From Thermoleophilia bacterium (lineage in GTDB: Bacteria; Actinomycetota; Thermoleophilia; Gaiellales; Gaiellaceae), in NCBI GenBank assembly GCA_029858755.1, contig JAOUEK010000003.1, positions 1-16,613 on the forward strand: a stretch of 16,613 bases of DNA, given 5' to 3'. The notes below the pieces were generated by a model. The model was not told the origin of the DNA. It worked only from the letters and a program-made list of their open reading frames with translations, and made no database searches. A program made the position numbers and the translations under genes. This document shows, in pieces, positions 1 through 6,171 of this stretch (positions are counted from its first letter, which is position 1; every line of letters starts with the position of its first letter).

Positions 1-1
1 G

Positions 2-772
2 CGGACGGACCGTGCGCGGGCGCTCGCAGCATCGGGCCCGCTCGTGGCCCGCCTCGGAAGAGCCCAGGATGGGCGACAGAGGCTCGAGGACGCGGTTGCC
101 CGCTGGCGGGCGCTCGGTGACCGAAGCGAAACGGCAGTCGCCCTAGACGCGCTCGGCTGGGTGCTCTTCTACGACGCCAATGACAACGACGCGTCGCTCG
201 CGGCATTCGAGGACGAGGATGCGATCTGGCGCGAGCTGGGCAACGAGGACGGCGAGATCCGAGCGCGCGTCGGCGTGTGCCAGGTGCTCGTCGCGATGCG
301 AGAAGTGAAGCGAGCGGAGACGCTCTCCAAGGAGCTGCTCGAGCGCGCACGGGACGACCTCCGCGTGAAGCACTTCGCAATCCACTTCCTCGCCGACTGC
401 TCGCTCATGCGTGGCGACCCTGCGCAGGCGGAGCAGCGCTACCGGAGGAGCCTTCAAGCTGCGCTCGAGCTCGGCGACGTCATCGAGACGAGCCTCGAGG
501 TGCAGGGCGTCGCGATGGCGAAGGCGGGGCAGGGCGAGTCCGCCCGCGCGCTCGAGTTGGCCGGTTCGGTCGAGGCGCTGTGGCGCTCACTCGGCACGGA
601 CATCCACGCCGCGTTCTGGGACGAGCTCCTCGAGCGCTACCTCGGTGCGGCGCGGGCCGATCTCGGGCCAGGGCCGGCCGACGCCGCACGCAGCCGCGGG
701 CTCCAGCTTCCGTTCGACGACGCTGTCGCTCTCGCACTGCAGGGCGCCCTGCCCGCCGCAGCCGAGCCCTGA
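2..772 (+). CDS. C-terminal part of TPR-containing transcriptional/signalling regulator (5' partial)
   Basis: The reading frame is open to the left edge, so the true start lies outside the window; a GTG at 44 is only an internal possibility. The visible 256 residues are helical TPR-like repeats (for example around ALDALGWVLFYDAND and HFLADCSLMRGDPAQAEQRYR). They end in a tail module, RSRGLQLPFDDAVALAL, that typically closes actinobacterial cyclase-ATPase-TPR or LuxR-type ATPase regulators. Known for the family: TPRs act as the sensory or protein-interaction part behind an NB-ARC/AAA-type ATPase. No DNA-binding or cyclase domain is visible here. The next gene (894-1497) carries a related tail, so the two may be tandem paralogues. 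A hairpin follows the stop. Family assignment is fairly sure; the exact class (LuxR-type or cyclase-type) cannot be decided. Confidence 0.75.
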   Translation, partial: RTDRARALAASGPLVARLGRAQDGRQRLEDAVARWRALGDRSETAVALDALGWVLFYDANDNDASLAAFEDEDAIWRELGNEDGEIRARVGVCQVLVAMREVKRAETLSKELLERARDDLRVKHFAIHFLADCSLMRGDPAQAEQRYRRSLQAALELGDVIETSLEVQGVAMAKAGQGESARALELAGSVEALWRSLGTDIHAAFWDELLERYLGAARADLGPGPADAARSRGLQLPFDDAVALALQGALPAAAEP

Positions 773-790
773 CGCCGGGCGATACGCATT

Positions 791-818
791 GTTCCCCAGA
801 CCGCTCCGGTCGGGGGAC
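791..818 (+). terminator. Stem-loop after the TPR regulator, terminator-like
   Basis: GTTCCCC-A-GACCG pairs with CGGTC-GGGGGAC around a CTC loop, giving about 12 pairs (one G-U) with one bulged A. It begins 18 nt after the stop at 772. No T-run follows, so termination by this hairpin alone is uncertain. Its 3' arm is the start of the repeat at 811-840. Confidence 0.45.
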
Positions 819-840
819 ATTCCTGCATGCTCGGGCATCC
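811..840 (+). repeat. Degenerate ~30-nt repeat, copy 1
   Basis: The segment begins CGGGGGACATTCCTGCATGC and ends TCGGGCATCC. It matches 1957-1986 at 25 of 30 positions, and all five differences are transitions. A weaker third copy is at 1511-1540. It lies 38 nt after a plus-strand stop codon. Origin is unknown: a small interspersed repeat or a mobile-element end are both possible. Confidence 0.5.
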
Positions 841-893
841 CGCGATCCTCTCTCCAGAGCCCGGACCGACTGGACGCCACGCGTCGTCCCCAG

Positions 894-1497
894 ATGATCG
901 CATCGTGCGAGACACCTCCCGACTGGCACCGTCACCTTCCTCTTCACCGACGTCGAGGGCTCGACGAAGATCCTGCACTCGCTCGGAGCCGAGGCCTACG
1001 CCAAGGCGCTCGCCGAGCACCGTCGGGTGATCAGGGAGGCGTGCGCCGCGGAAGGCGGCGTCGAGGTCGATACACAAGGCGACGCGTTCTTCGTCGCCTT
1101 CCCGACGGCGCCCGGCGCTCTCGCCGCGGCGGCAGCACTCACCGAGTCGCTGGCGCCAGGCCCGATCCACGCACGCGTCGGCCTCCACACGGGGACGCCG
1201 CTCATGACCGACGAGGGGTACGTCGGAGACGACGTCCACCGAGCCGCGCTCGTCGGGTCGGACAATCTCGTCGACCTCGGCGAGCATCGCTTCAAGGATC
1301 TCCCGGCCGGCAGGCTCTGGGGAGCTATCGAGAGGGAACAGACCGCCAGGCCCCTCCGACAGTGGGATGAGCGGCGCGAGGAGTACGAAACCCTGGTCGG
1401 TGGCATGGAAGGAGCGGCGTTCGCGTCGGCGCGGGCGGAAGGCCGCCTGCTGTCGATCGCCGAGGCGGCCGACGCCGAGAGTGCACCAGCCTCTTGA
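894..1497 (+). pseudogene. Decayed class III adenylate/guanylate cyclase (cyclase-ATPase-TPR remnant)
   Basis: The frame from 898 reads LPTGTVTFLFTDVEGST, the canonical beginning of actinobacterial class III cyclase domains, but has a TGA at 895-897 and no start codon before the motif. An ATG at 894 is in another frame; removing one C near 915-920 would join it and give an ordinary N-terminus. The first metal Asp (FTDVEGST) and second (TQGDAFF) are present. Between DDVHRAAL and VDLGEHRFKDL about 20-25 residues usual in the family are missing, including the segment with transition-state residues. The domain then runs directly into a tail (REEYETLVGGMEGAAF...) that resembles the C-terminal end of cyclase-ATPase-TPR proteins, so the ATPase/TPR middle appears lost. 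Catalysis is unlikely. An assembly indel could explain the frameshift but not the missing segments. Confidence 0.75.
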
Positions 1498-1510
1498 CGG
1501 GTCTTCGGTC

Positions 1511-1540
1511 GAGCGACAGTTCCGCACGCCGGGGCATGGG
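1511..1540 (+). repeat. Degenerate ~30-nt repeat, copy 3 (weak)
   Basis: Contains GACAGTTCCGCACGCCGGGG. It matches the copy at 811-840 at about 19 of 27 ungapped positions, better if small indels are allowed relative to 1957-1986. It starts 13 nt after the stop of the cyclase remnant. The surrounding stretch 1498-1665 has no other gene I can support. Confidence 0.3.
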
Positions 1541-1665
1541 ACGCTCGTGTGGCGAGGACGTGGTCGCCGTCGGGGCCGGGAACGCCGCGCAGGCCGTTCT
1601 CAGTGTCGCAGACGCCGGCCACGCAGCCCGATTGTCACGCGGAGACGGCGTGTACGATCGGCCGC

Positions 1666-1953
1666 ATGCGCATAGCGGTCAATCATCTGACGTTCGCAGA
1701 GCCGATTCCCGCGTCGGTGATCGAATCGGCCGGGGATGCCCTGCACGCAGTCGTCGAGGCAGGTGGGGTCGACGCCCGCCTCGTCCAGGTCGACGAGACC
1801 CACGCGATCCTCGTTCTCACCTTCCCCGATTCCGAGACGGAGGAACGGATCAAGGCCGAGGTCGGCGGGTCCTGGATGCGGGAGCACATCGTGCCGCTGC
1901 TCGCGGAGCCGACCGATCGCGCCTCGGGCGAGGTCGTCGCCGGGCCGGACTGA
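1666..1953 (+). CDS. Small conserved-looking protein of unknown function (95 aa)
   Basis: I do not recognise a specific family. The ATG at 1666 gives MRIAVNHLTFAEPIPASVIE, and the protein ends SGEVVAGPD. The pattern of alternating hydrophobic strands (RLVQVDETHAILVLTF) and amphipathic helices, with a WMREHIVPLL segment, resembles small ferredoxin-like alpha/beta barrel proteins such as the antibiotic-biosynthesis-monooxygenase type. That is structural guesswork. The same frame is open upstream to 1549, but the upstream residues look non-coding and the ATG at 1666 begins the well-behaved sequence. No clear Shine-Dalgarno is visible. It sits alone between the cyclase remnant and a hydrolase-like gene, followed after 3 nt by a copy of the local repeat. 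Confidence 0.55.
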   Translation: MRIAVNHLTFAEPIPASVIESAGDALHAVVEAGGVDARLVQVDETHAILVLTFPDSETEERIKAEVGGSWMREHIVPLLAEPTDRASGEVVAGPD

Positions 1954-1956
1954 GAC

Positions 1957-1986
1957 CGGGGGACGTTCCCGCACGTTCGGGCACCC
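1957..1986 (+). repeat. Degenerate ~30-nt repeat, copy 2
   Basis: Begins CGGGGGACGTTCCCGCACGT and ends TCGGGCACCC. It is 25/30 identical to 811-840, with only transitions differing. It starts 3 nt after the stop codon of the 95-aa gene. The 10-mer ACCGGGGGAC at 1955-1964 recurs at 2118-2127, inside the odd N-terminus of the next gene. Confidence 0.5.
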
Positions 1987-2061
1987 GGTGCGGAGGCCGC
2001 AGAATCGGATTCGGGCGGTGCACTGGCGGCCCTCCTGGGAACGATCACGACGCCATCGAAG

Positions 2062-2676
2062 ATGCGGGCGGCCGCGGCAGCAGCGTCCCCCGCGAACACT
2101 CTCGAGGTGGTCACGCAACCGGGGGACAACCGTCGCTCGCGCGGGCGGGCTCACTCGGGCGACGCGCTGCGCGCTGCCGGCCACGTCGTCCACACGCCCG
2201 ATCTCTACGAAGGAAACGTCTTCGCCGAGCTCGACGACGGCATCGCGTACGCGCGAGAGGTCGGGTTCGGGACGCTTCTCGACCGAGGGTGCGCCGCCGC
2301 CGACGGCCTCCCGGCCGAGCTCGTCTACGCGGGCATGTCGCTCGGCGTGATGCCGGCGCAGAAGCTTGCACAGACGCGCCCGGGCGCAAGGGGGGCGGTG
2401 TTGCTGCACGCCGCCCTGCCCGCCTCCGAGTTCGGCGACGCATGGCCGGCAGGCGTCCCGCTCCAGATCCACCTGATGGAGCAGGACCCGTTCGCCCTCG
2501 AAGGAGATCTCGACGCCGCGCGGCAGCTGGACGCCGAGATCGACGGTGCCGAGCTCTTCCTGTACCCGGGCGACCGGCACCTCTTCGCCGACAGCAGCCT
2601 CCCCGACTACGACGCGGGGGAGGCCGCCCTGCTCACCGAGCGCGTGCTCGCCTTCCTGGCCGGCGGGAGCGCCTAG
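2062..2676 (+). CDS. Dienelactone-hydrolase-family protein with aberrant N-terminus
   Basis: From about residue 36 the protein follows the dienelactone hydrolase alpha/beta fold: DALRAAGHVVHTPDLYEG, the nucleophile elbow AGMSLG (Ser93), an acid in MEQDPF (Asp142) and the His in GDRHLFAD (His173). The Ser-Asp-His triad is therefore complete. Classical dienelactone hydrolases use Cys as nucleophile, while this actinobacterial subgroup typically has Ser. The first ~35 residues (Ala-rich, then QPGDNRRSRGRAHSG) do not look like the normal first beta strand and oxyanion loop (usually a VVLFHSA-like segment). The N-terminus appears replaced or degenerate, and ACCGGGGGAC repeats flank that stretch. 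The start at ATG 2062 is thus uncertain and the gene may be a pseudogene. Substrate unknown. Confidence 0.65.
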   Translation: MRAAAAAASPANTLEVVTQPGDNRRSRGRAHSGDALRAAGHVVHTPDLYEGNVFAELDDGIAYAREVGFGTLLDRGCAAADGLPAELVYAGMSLGVMPAQKLAQTRPGARGAVLLHAALPASEFGDAWPAGVPLQIHLMEQDPFALEGDLDAARQLDAEIDGAELFLYPGDRHLFADSSLPDYDAGEAALLTERVLAFLAGGSA

Positions 2677-2784
2677 TAGCCGACGGCGGCGCGGCCCTCG
2701 CATCGCTTCAGCGGTGGGCGCGCGAGCGGCCCGAGCCGAGCCGCAGACGTTGTTCGCGGCGCGGTCACGCGCTACGCTCGCGCC

Positions 2785-3021
2785 GTGCCGCACGCGGTGG
2801 TCAGCGGCGTCCGGCTCTACTACGAGGAGCACGGCTCCGGCGCGCCGCTGGTCTGCGTCCACGGCACGTCGTCGTCCGCCCTCGCCTGGGCCTCCGCGGT
2901 CGAGACGCTGGCGGCGCTCGGGCGCCTGATCGTCTGCGACCGTCGCGGCTGCACGCGGAGCGAGCGGCCCGCCACCTACGAGGTCACGAACGTCACGGAG
3001 CACAGGAATGCTTGCAGATGA
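2785..3021 (+). pseudogene. Alpha/beta hydrolase, 3'-truncated by IS110-type sequence
   Basis: Starting at GTG 2785, the frame reads the N-terminal quarter of an alpha/beta-hydrolase-fold protein. It has the strand VSGVRLYYEEHGSGAPLVCV, the oxyanion-hole motif VHGTSSSALAW and the second strand with DRRGCTRSERP. Homology ends near residue 72 (NVTEH), and the frame runs into a transposase start and stops at 3021. The catalytic elbow (G-x-S-x-G), acid and His are absent, and a typical full-length protein has about 250-290 residues. The gene is therefore a remnant without the catalytic machinery. The junction with the insertion-sequence fragment is at about 3000. The 108-nt stretch before it (2677-2784) holds nothing I can identify. 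Confidence 0.7.
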
Positions 3022-3120
3022 GTTGGACGACGTGGTCGGTGTCGACACCCACCTGGACGAGGATGTGTTGGCGGTGCTGGCGGCGCGCCCCGGCGGCGAC
3101 GTCCGGCGTGACCGACCAGG
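2999..3120 (+). mobile_element. 5' fragment of an IS110-family transposase
   Basis: The frame from ATG 3008 reads MLADELDDVVGVDTHLDEDV followed by LAVLAARPGG. This matches the start of IS110-family (DEDD-type) transposases, whose N-terminus has the pattern VVGVDTHxDxHxxAV; the first Asp belongs to the RuvC-like catalytic set. Only about 35 residues remain before similarity is lost near 3115; the rest of the ~350-residue transposase and the 3' end are absent. It sits exactly where the alpha/beta hydrolase gene breaks off and 30 nt before the end of the convergent TetR gene. Insertion followed by deletion is the simplest reading. Confidence 0.6.
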
Positions 3121-3150
3121 CGTAGGGCTTGCGGTGGCGCGGCGTGACGC

Positions 3151-3834
3151 TTACGCACGACGCGGTTCGGCGCGGAGCAGCCGTTCCAGCCCGTCCAGGA
3201 TCAGGTCGAGCCCGAACTCGAACTCCGTCGGGCCGTCCGGGCTCACGGCCTCGAGATGCTGGTAGGCGTGTTCGACGACGTGGGGATAGCGGTCGGACGG
3301 GATCGAGCGCACGAACTCCGCGGCGAGCTCGACGAGCTCCTCGCGGGTCTCGAACGGCATGCTCACCAGCCAGAGGGTGAAGCCGGTGATGTGGCTGTCG
3401 ATCGCGTGGTAGGCGTGGTGGGTCAGGTCTGGCGAGAAGCCCGCCTCGCGAAAGGTGCGCAGCACGTCCTCCATCCACTGCATCTGCGGCTCGTTGGGCG
3501 AGGCGACGCTCATCGACAGAGCACACGCCCAGCGGTGACGAAGGAGCGCCTGGTGCGACGACACGGCGGTCCGGCGTATCGCCTCCTTCCAGCCGAGTCC
3601 CGATGGCGGTAGCTCGATCTGCTCGTGCACGAACTCGACCATGCCGCGGTGCACGTCGTCCTTGTCCGCGACGTGGTTGTAGAGCGACATTGCCTCGACC
3701 CCGAGCCGTTGTCCCAGGCGCCGCATGCTCAGCGCATCGATGCCCTCCTCGTCGGCGAGAGCGACTGCGGCTCGCAGGACACGCTCCCTCGTCAGTGGCT
3801 TGCGTGTCGTCGGTGTGGTGGCTCGTCGTGGCAC
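3151..3834 (-). CDS. TetR/AcrR-family transcriptional repressor
   Basis: An N-terminal helix-turn-helix (LTRERVLRAAVALADEEG, then LSMRRLGQRLGVEAMSLYNH, about residues 14-58) is followed by an all-helical ligand domain of the TetR_C type rich in His and Trp. I chose GTG 3834 (227 aa). The frame stays open to ATG 3930, with an in-frame ATG at 3885, but those extensions would translate the operator/promoter DNA and add a basic stretch not normal for the family. No clear Shine-Dalgarno precedes GTG 3834, so a leaderless message is possible. It is divergent from the oxidoreductase at 3942 across an intergenic region with operator-like repeats, the usual arrangement for local autoregulation and control of the neighbour. 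Ligand unknown. The TAA stop is at 3151-3153. Confidence 0.88.
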   Translation of the reverse strand: MPRRATTPTTRKPLTRERVLRAAVALADEEGIDALSMRRLGQRLGVEAMSLYNHVADKDDVHRGMVEFVHEQIELPPSGLGWKEAIRRTAVSSHQALLRHRWACALSMSVASPNEPQMQWMEDVLRTFREAGFSPDLTHHAYHAIDSHITGFTLWLVSMPFETREELVELAAEFVRSIPSDRYPHVVEHAYQHLEAVSPDGPTEFEFGLDLILDGLERLLRAEPRRA

Positions 3835-3847
3835 GAGAGGATGGCGC

Positions 3848-3876
3848 TTGACGTACTTACGGTGTACGTCTATGCT
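3848..3876 (+). promoter_or_regulatory. Sigma70-type promoter for the MDR oxidoreductase gene
   Basis: TTGACG (3848-3853) and TATGCT (3871-3876) are separated by 17 nt and point toward the gene at 3942. Predicted transcription start is near 3883, giving a leader of about 60 nt. The match is close to consensus and AT-rich compared with its surroundings. The spacer holds the inverted repeat at 3851-3869. Confidence 0.65.
3851..3869. promoter_or_regulatory. Putative TetR operator O1 (inverted repeat)
   Basis: ACGTAC-N7-GTACGT is a perfect 6-bp inverted repeat lying between the -35 and -10 hexamers. Its core ACTTACGGTGTACGTCT (3855-3871) recurs as ACTTACACTGTCAGTCT at 3889-3905 (13 of 17 identical). 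Binding here would block RNA polymerase. Confidence 0.6.
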
Positions 3877-3888
3877 CTGTCTCATATA

Positions 3889-3905
3889 ACTTACACTGTC
3901 AGTCT
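3889..3905. promoter_or_regulatory. Putative TetR operator O2
   Basis: ACTTACACTGTCAGTCT is a direct-repeat partner of the 3855-3871 site, 34 bp apart start to start, close to three helical turns and so on the same DNA face. It lies just downstream of the predicted transcription start of the oxidoreductase gene. Confidence 0.5.
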
Positions 3906-3941
3906 GCAGGTGCGCGAGGCTGCCGACCAAGGAGGATCACC

Positions 3942-4985
3942 GTGGCCGTGTCAATCGCTCCAGGTTCCGACGGGGCGTCCTCCTCCCAGACCGAGCCGGT
4001 CGCGGTTCCAGTCGTGACTCGCGCGGTCGTCCACAGCCGCTACGGCGGTGACGGCTCGCTCCGGGTCGGCGAGCACGTGATCGACCGCCTCGAGCACGAC
4101 GAGGTGCTCGTCCGCGTGCACGCCACCTCGGTCAACCCCGCCGACTGGTACGGCGTCGAGGGCTTCGCACTCGCACGTTTCGGCAACGGCCTGCGCAGCC
4201 CCAAGGATCCGCGCGTCGGCATCGACCTCGCCGGACGAGTGGTCGCCGTGGGCGACGCCGTTACGAGGGCGCGCGTCGGCGACGACGTCTTCGGGACGGG
4301 CACAGGGGCGTGGGCGGAGCTCGCCGTCGCCCGGGAAGAAAGACTGGCGCGCAAGCCTGCCGGCGTGTCGTTCGAGGACGCCGCTGCCATGCCCGTCGCG
4401 GCGATCACGGCGCTTCAGGCGGTCCGCGATCACGGGCGCGTCGAGAGCGGCGCGCGGGTGCTCGTCAACGGGGCGTCGGGCGGTGTCGGCCCGTTCGCGG
4501 TGCAGCTCGCGAGATGGCTGGGAGCGGAGGTGACCGCGGTGTGCAGCACCGCCAACGTTGAGACAGCGCGCTCGCTCGGGGCCCGGCAGGTCGTCGACTA
4601 CCGGCAGGAAGACTTCTGCGCGCTCGGCGAGCGCTACGACGTGCTGATCGACGTCGCGGGCTGCCGCCCGTTCCGCTCGTTCCGCCGCGTACTGACCCGG
4701 AACGCTCGCGTCGTGCTCGTCGGCGCGCCGATGACAGCGGCCGGCCTCGGACCGCTGCCGCACCTGGTCGCGACGAAGCTCTCGGGTGCGCTACGCCGCC
4801 GATCGGTCGCCTTCTTCGTCGCGAAGGTGAACGCCACCGACCTCGACCTCCTCGGCCGCTTGCTCGAGGAGGGCACGATCCGTGTCGTCACCGGCCGACG
4901 CTTCGAAGGCCTTGAGGAGGTGCCCGACGCGCTCCGTCACCTCGGCGAGGGCCACGCCGGCGGAAAGATCGCTGTCCGGCTCTGA
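3942..4985 (+). CDS. MDR-superfamily NAD(P)-dependent alcohol dehydrogenase / quinone oxidoreductase
   Basis: A strong Shine-Dalgarno AAGGAGG (3929-3935), 6 nt before GTG 3942, fixes the start (347 aa). After a ~25-residue unstructured N-terminus, a GroES-like domain (VLVRVHATSVNPADWYG, then GIDLAGRVVAVG) leads to a Rossmann domain with the nucleotide-binding signature NGASGGVGPFAVQLA (residues ~176-190). The C-terminus ends GHAGGKIAVRL. Cysteine ligands for catalytic or structural zinc are not visible, so this is the zinc-independent quinone-reductase-like branch of the MDR family, expected to use NADPH to reduce quinones or enones in the cytosol. The divergent TetR gene and two operator-like repeats suggest ligand-inducible expression. 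The 3' end overlaps the convergent gene by 98 bp. Confidence 0.88.
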   Translation: MAVSIAPGSDGASSSQTEPVAVPVVTRAVVHSRYGGDGSLRVGEHVIDRLEHDEVLVRVHATSVNPADWYGVEGFALARFGNGLRSPKDPRVGIDLAGRVVAVGDAVTRARVGDDVFGTGTGAWAELAVAREERLARKPAGVSFEDAAAMPVAAITALQAVRDHGRVESGARVLVNGASGGVGPFAVQLARWLGAEVTAVCSTANVETARSLGARQVVDYRQEDFCALGERYDVLIDVAGCRPFRSFRRVLTRNARVVLVGAPMTAAGLGPLPHLVATKLSGALRRRSVAFFVAKVNATDLDLLGRLLEEGTIRVVTGRRFEGLEEVPDALRHLGEGHAGGKIAVRL

Positions 4986-5661
4986 CGTCATCGGCGCGCT
5001 GGAAGGCGGGCTCGTCGCGGATCGGGTCGAGGTCGGCGTCCTCCTTCGCCATCTCGCGGCAGCCGTCCCACATCTCGATCGCCCGAGCGAGATGCTCGAC
5101 CGCGTCTGCCCCTCGGCCGGCGAGGCTCTGGCAGCAGGCGACGTTGTAGAAGAGGGACGGCTGGTCGGGACGGGCCTCGATCAACTCTCGCCCTTTCTCG
5201 GCCGCCTCCACGTACCGGCCGGCGGCGTACAGGGGCGCTGCGGAGTCCCACCAGAGCTCGGGCGCGTGCCGCCGGACCGAGTCGGGCAGCCCCACCCAGG
5301 GATGCCGCCGGGAGTCGTATCCGGAGTCCGTCGGCGGCGGGAACGTCGGGTCGGCGAACGCGCCGACCAAGACGACGACGATGTCCGGCTCGGTCGGCTC
5401 CGTGGTGAAGACCTGCGAGCCGCAGTCGGGGCAGAAATGGAAGACGTGCTCCTTCCGGTCGGACTCGTCGGACACGCGGGTGTAGTCGCTGGTCGAGCCG
5501 GTGACCGTGACCTGGCCTGCCTCAAAGCCGGCCTGCATACCGAATGCGCTCCCGGTGCGGCGCTGGCACGCGCGGCAGTTGCAGGTCGAGACCGCGAGCG
5601 GCTCCCCGGCCACCTCGAGCCGGAGTTGTCCGCAGTGACACGAGGCGCTCCGAGTGCCCAT
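4888..5661 (-). CDS. GFA-domain (glutathione-dependent formaldehyde-activating-like) protein fused to TPR tail
   Basis: Residues ~1-128 form a GFA fold with its zinc cysteines: C8-H-C10 G, then C27-N-C29-R-A-C32, and C77-P-D-C80 G. Residues ~141-222 are a TPR-like module (LYAAGRYVEAAEKGRELIEA, LFYNVACCQSLAGR, then DADLDPIRDEPAFQ) of the type often found after cupin domains in actinobacteria. GFA proteins are usually ~130-160 aa, so the fusion is uncommon. The module normally ends a few residues after DEPAF. Here the frame runs on for 98 bp antisense to the oxidoreductase gene, giving an Arg-rich tail (RRRGPRRGDGARRAPP) that looks non-native. A frameshift or lost stop near 4990 is likely. GFA members bind zinc and thiol adducts; the substrate here is unknown. 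Start ATG 5661, with a weak GGGAGA upstream. Confidence 0.8.
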   Translation of the reverse strand: MGTRSASCHCGQLRLEVAGEPLAVSTCNCRACQRRTGSAFGMQAGFEAGQVTVTGSTSDYTRVSDESDRKEHVFHFCPDCGSQVFTTEPTEPDIVVVLVGAFADPTFPPPTDSGYDSRRHPWVGLPDSVRRHAPELWWDSAAPLYAAGRYVEAAEKGRELIEARPDQPSLFYNVACCQSLAGRGADAVEHLARAIEMWDGCREMAKEDADLDPIRDEPAFQRADDVRAGQRSFRRRGPRRGDGARRAPPQGLRSVGR

Positions 5662-5762
5662 CGCCGTGAACCCGGTCTCCCGCCATCGCTCGTTCCGTCG
5701 ACGGCGGAGCCGAATTGCGATCCCGCTTCTGCGCCCTCCAGGGCGTGACCGAGGTCAGGCTC

Positions 5763-6056
5763 TCAGAGGAGGTCGATCAGCACCGCGGTCACCAGTGCGG
5801 CGACCACGGCTGCTCCGGCGACGAGCCACCAGCCCGGCGCCGCCTCGAGCCACTCGAGGTCGACGTCGAGCAGCCGCTCGCGCCGTGGGCCGGGGTCGCG
5901 GATCACCGGCTCGCCCTCTGCGGACTTCGCCTTCCAGCACTTCCTGTACGCGCCGTTGCCGGCGGTGACGGTGACCTTCCCGCAAGCAGGACAGTACGAC
6001 GCCTTCTGTTGGCCAACGATGCGCCGGACGGTCCGGCGTGCGCTTCGCGGTGTCAA
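5763..6056 (-). CDS. Small zinc-ribbon protein with C-terminal membrane anchor (97 aa, start uncertain)
   Basis: The convincing part reads YCPACGKVTVTAGNGAYRKC, a CPxC pair plus a later Cys that could complete a zinc ribbon. It is followed by an acidic linker (LLDVDLEWLEAAPG) and one transmembrane helix (WWLVAGAAVVAALVTAVLI, residues ~76-94) ending near the stop TGA at 5763-5765. No ATG or GTG occurs between the frame's unlikely upstream part and the zinc motif; TTG 6056 is the only plausible start and lacks a good Shine-Dalgarno. The frame stays open further upstream but overlaps the DUF1440-like gene antiparallel in frame terms with low-quality sequence. I do not recognise the family. It may be a true small membrane protein or the 3' remnant of a longer one. 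Confidence 0.45.
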   Translation of the reverse strand: MTPRSARRTVRRIVGQQKASYCPACGKVTVTAGNGAYRKCWKAKSAEGEPVIRDPGPRRERLLDVDLEWLEAAPGWWLVAGAAVVAALVTAVLIDLL

Positions 6057-6171
6057 CGAGGTGATCGCGGACGTCGAGCTCGCCTCGTCGCTCTTCGGGG
6101 CCGTGGGACGGGCCGGCCCGGGGGAGGGGAACCCCAGACCGGTCCGCGTGAGGCGCGCCGGGGGGAGCGCT

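Noticed and set aside
1494..3125. 543-aa plus-strand open frame across the eroded region
   Set aside because: Arg/Pro-rich low-complexity translation crossing several recognisable genes in other frames; GC-rich DNA shadow.
3835..3930. Longer TetR N-terminus starting at ATG 3930 or ATG 3885
   Set aside because: It would translate the promoter/operator DNA and gives non-family residues; GTG 3834 immediately precedes the normal TetR N-terminus.
4258..4264. CGTTACG inside the MDR oxidoreductase gene as a third operator copy
   Set aside because: Only a half-site: no matching GTAACG arm follows, and it lies within coding sequence.
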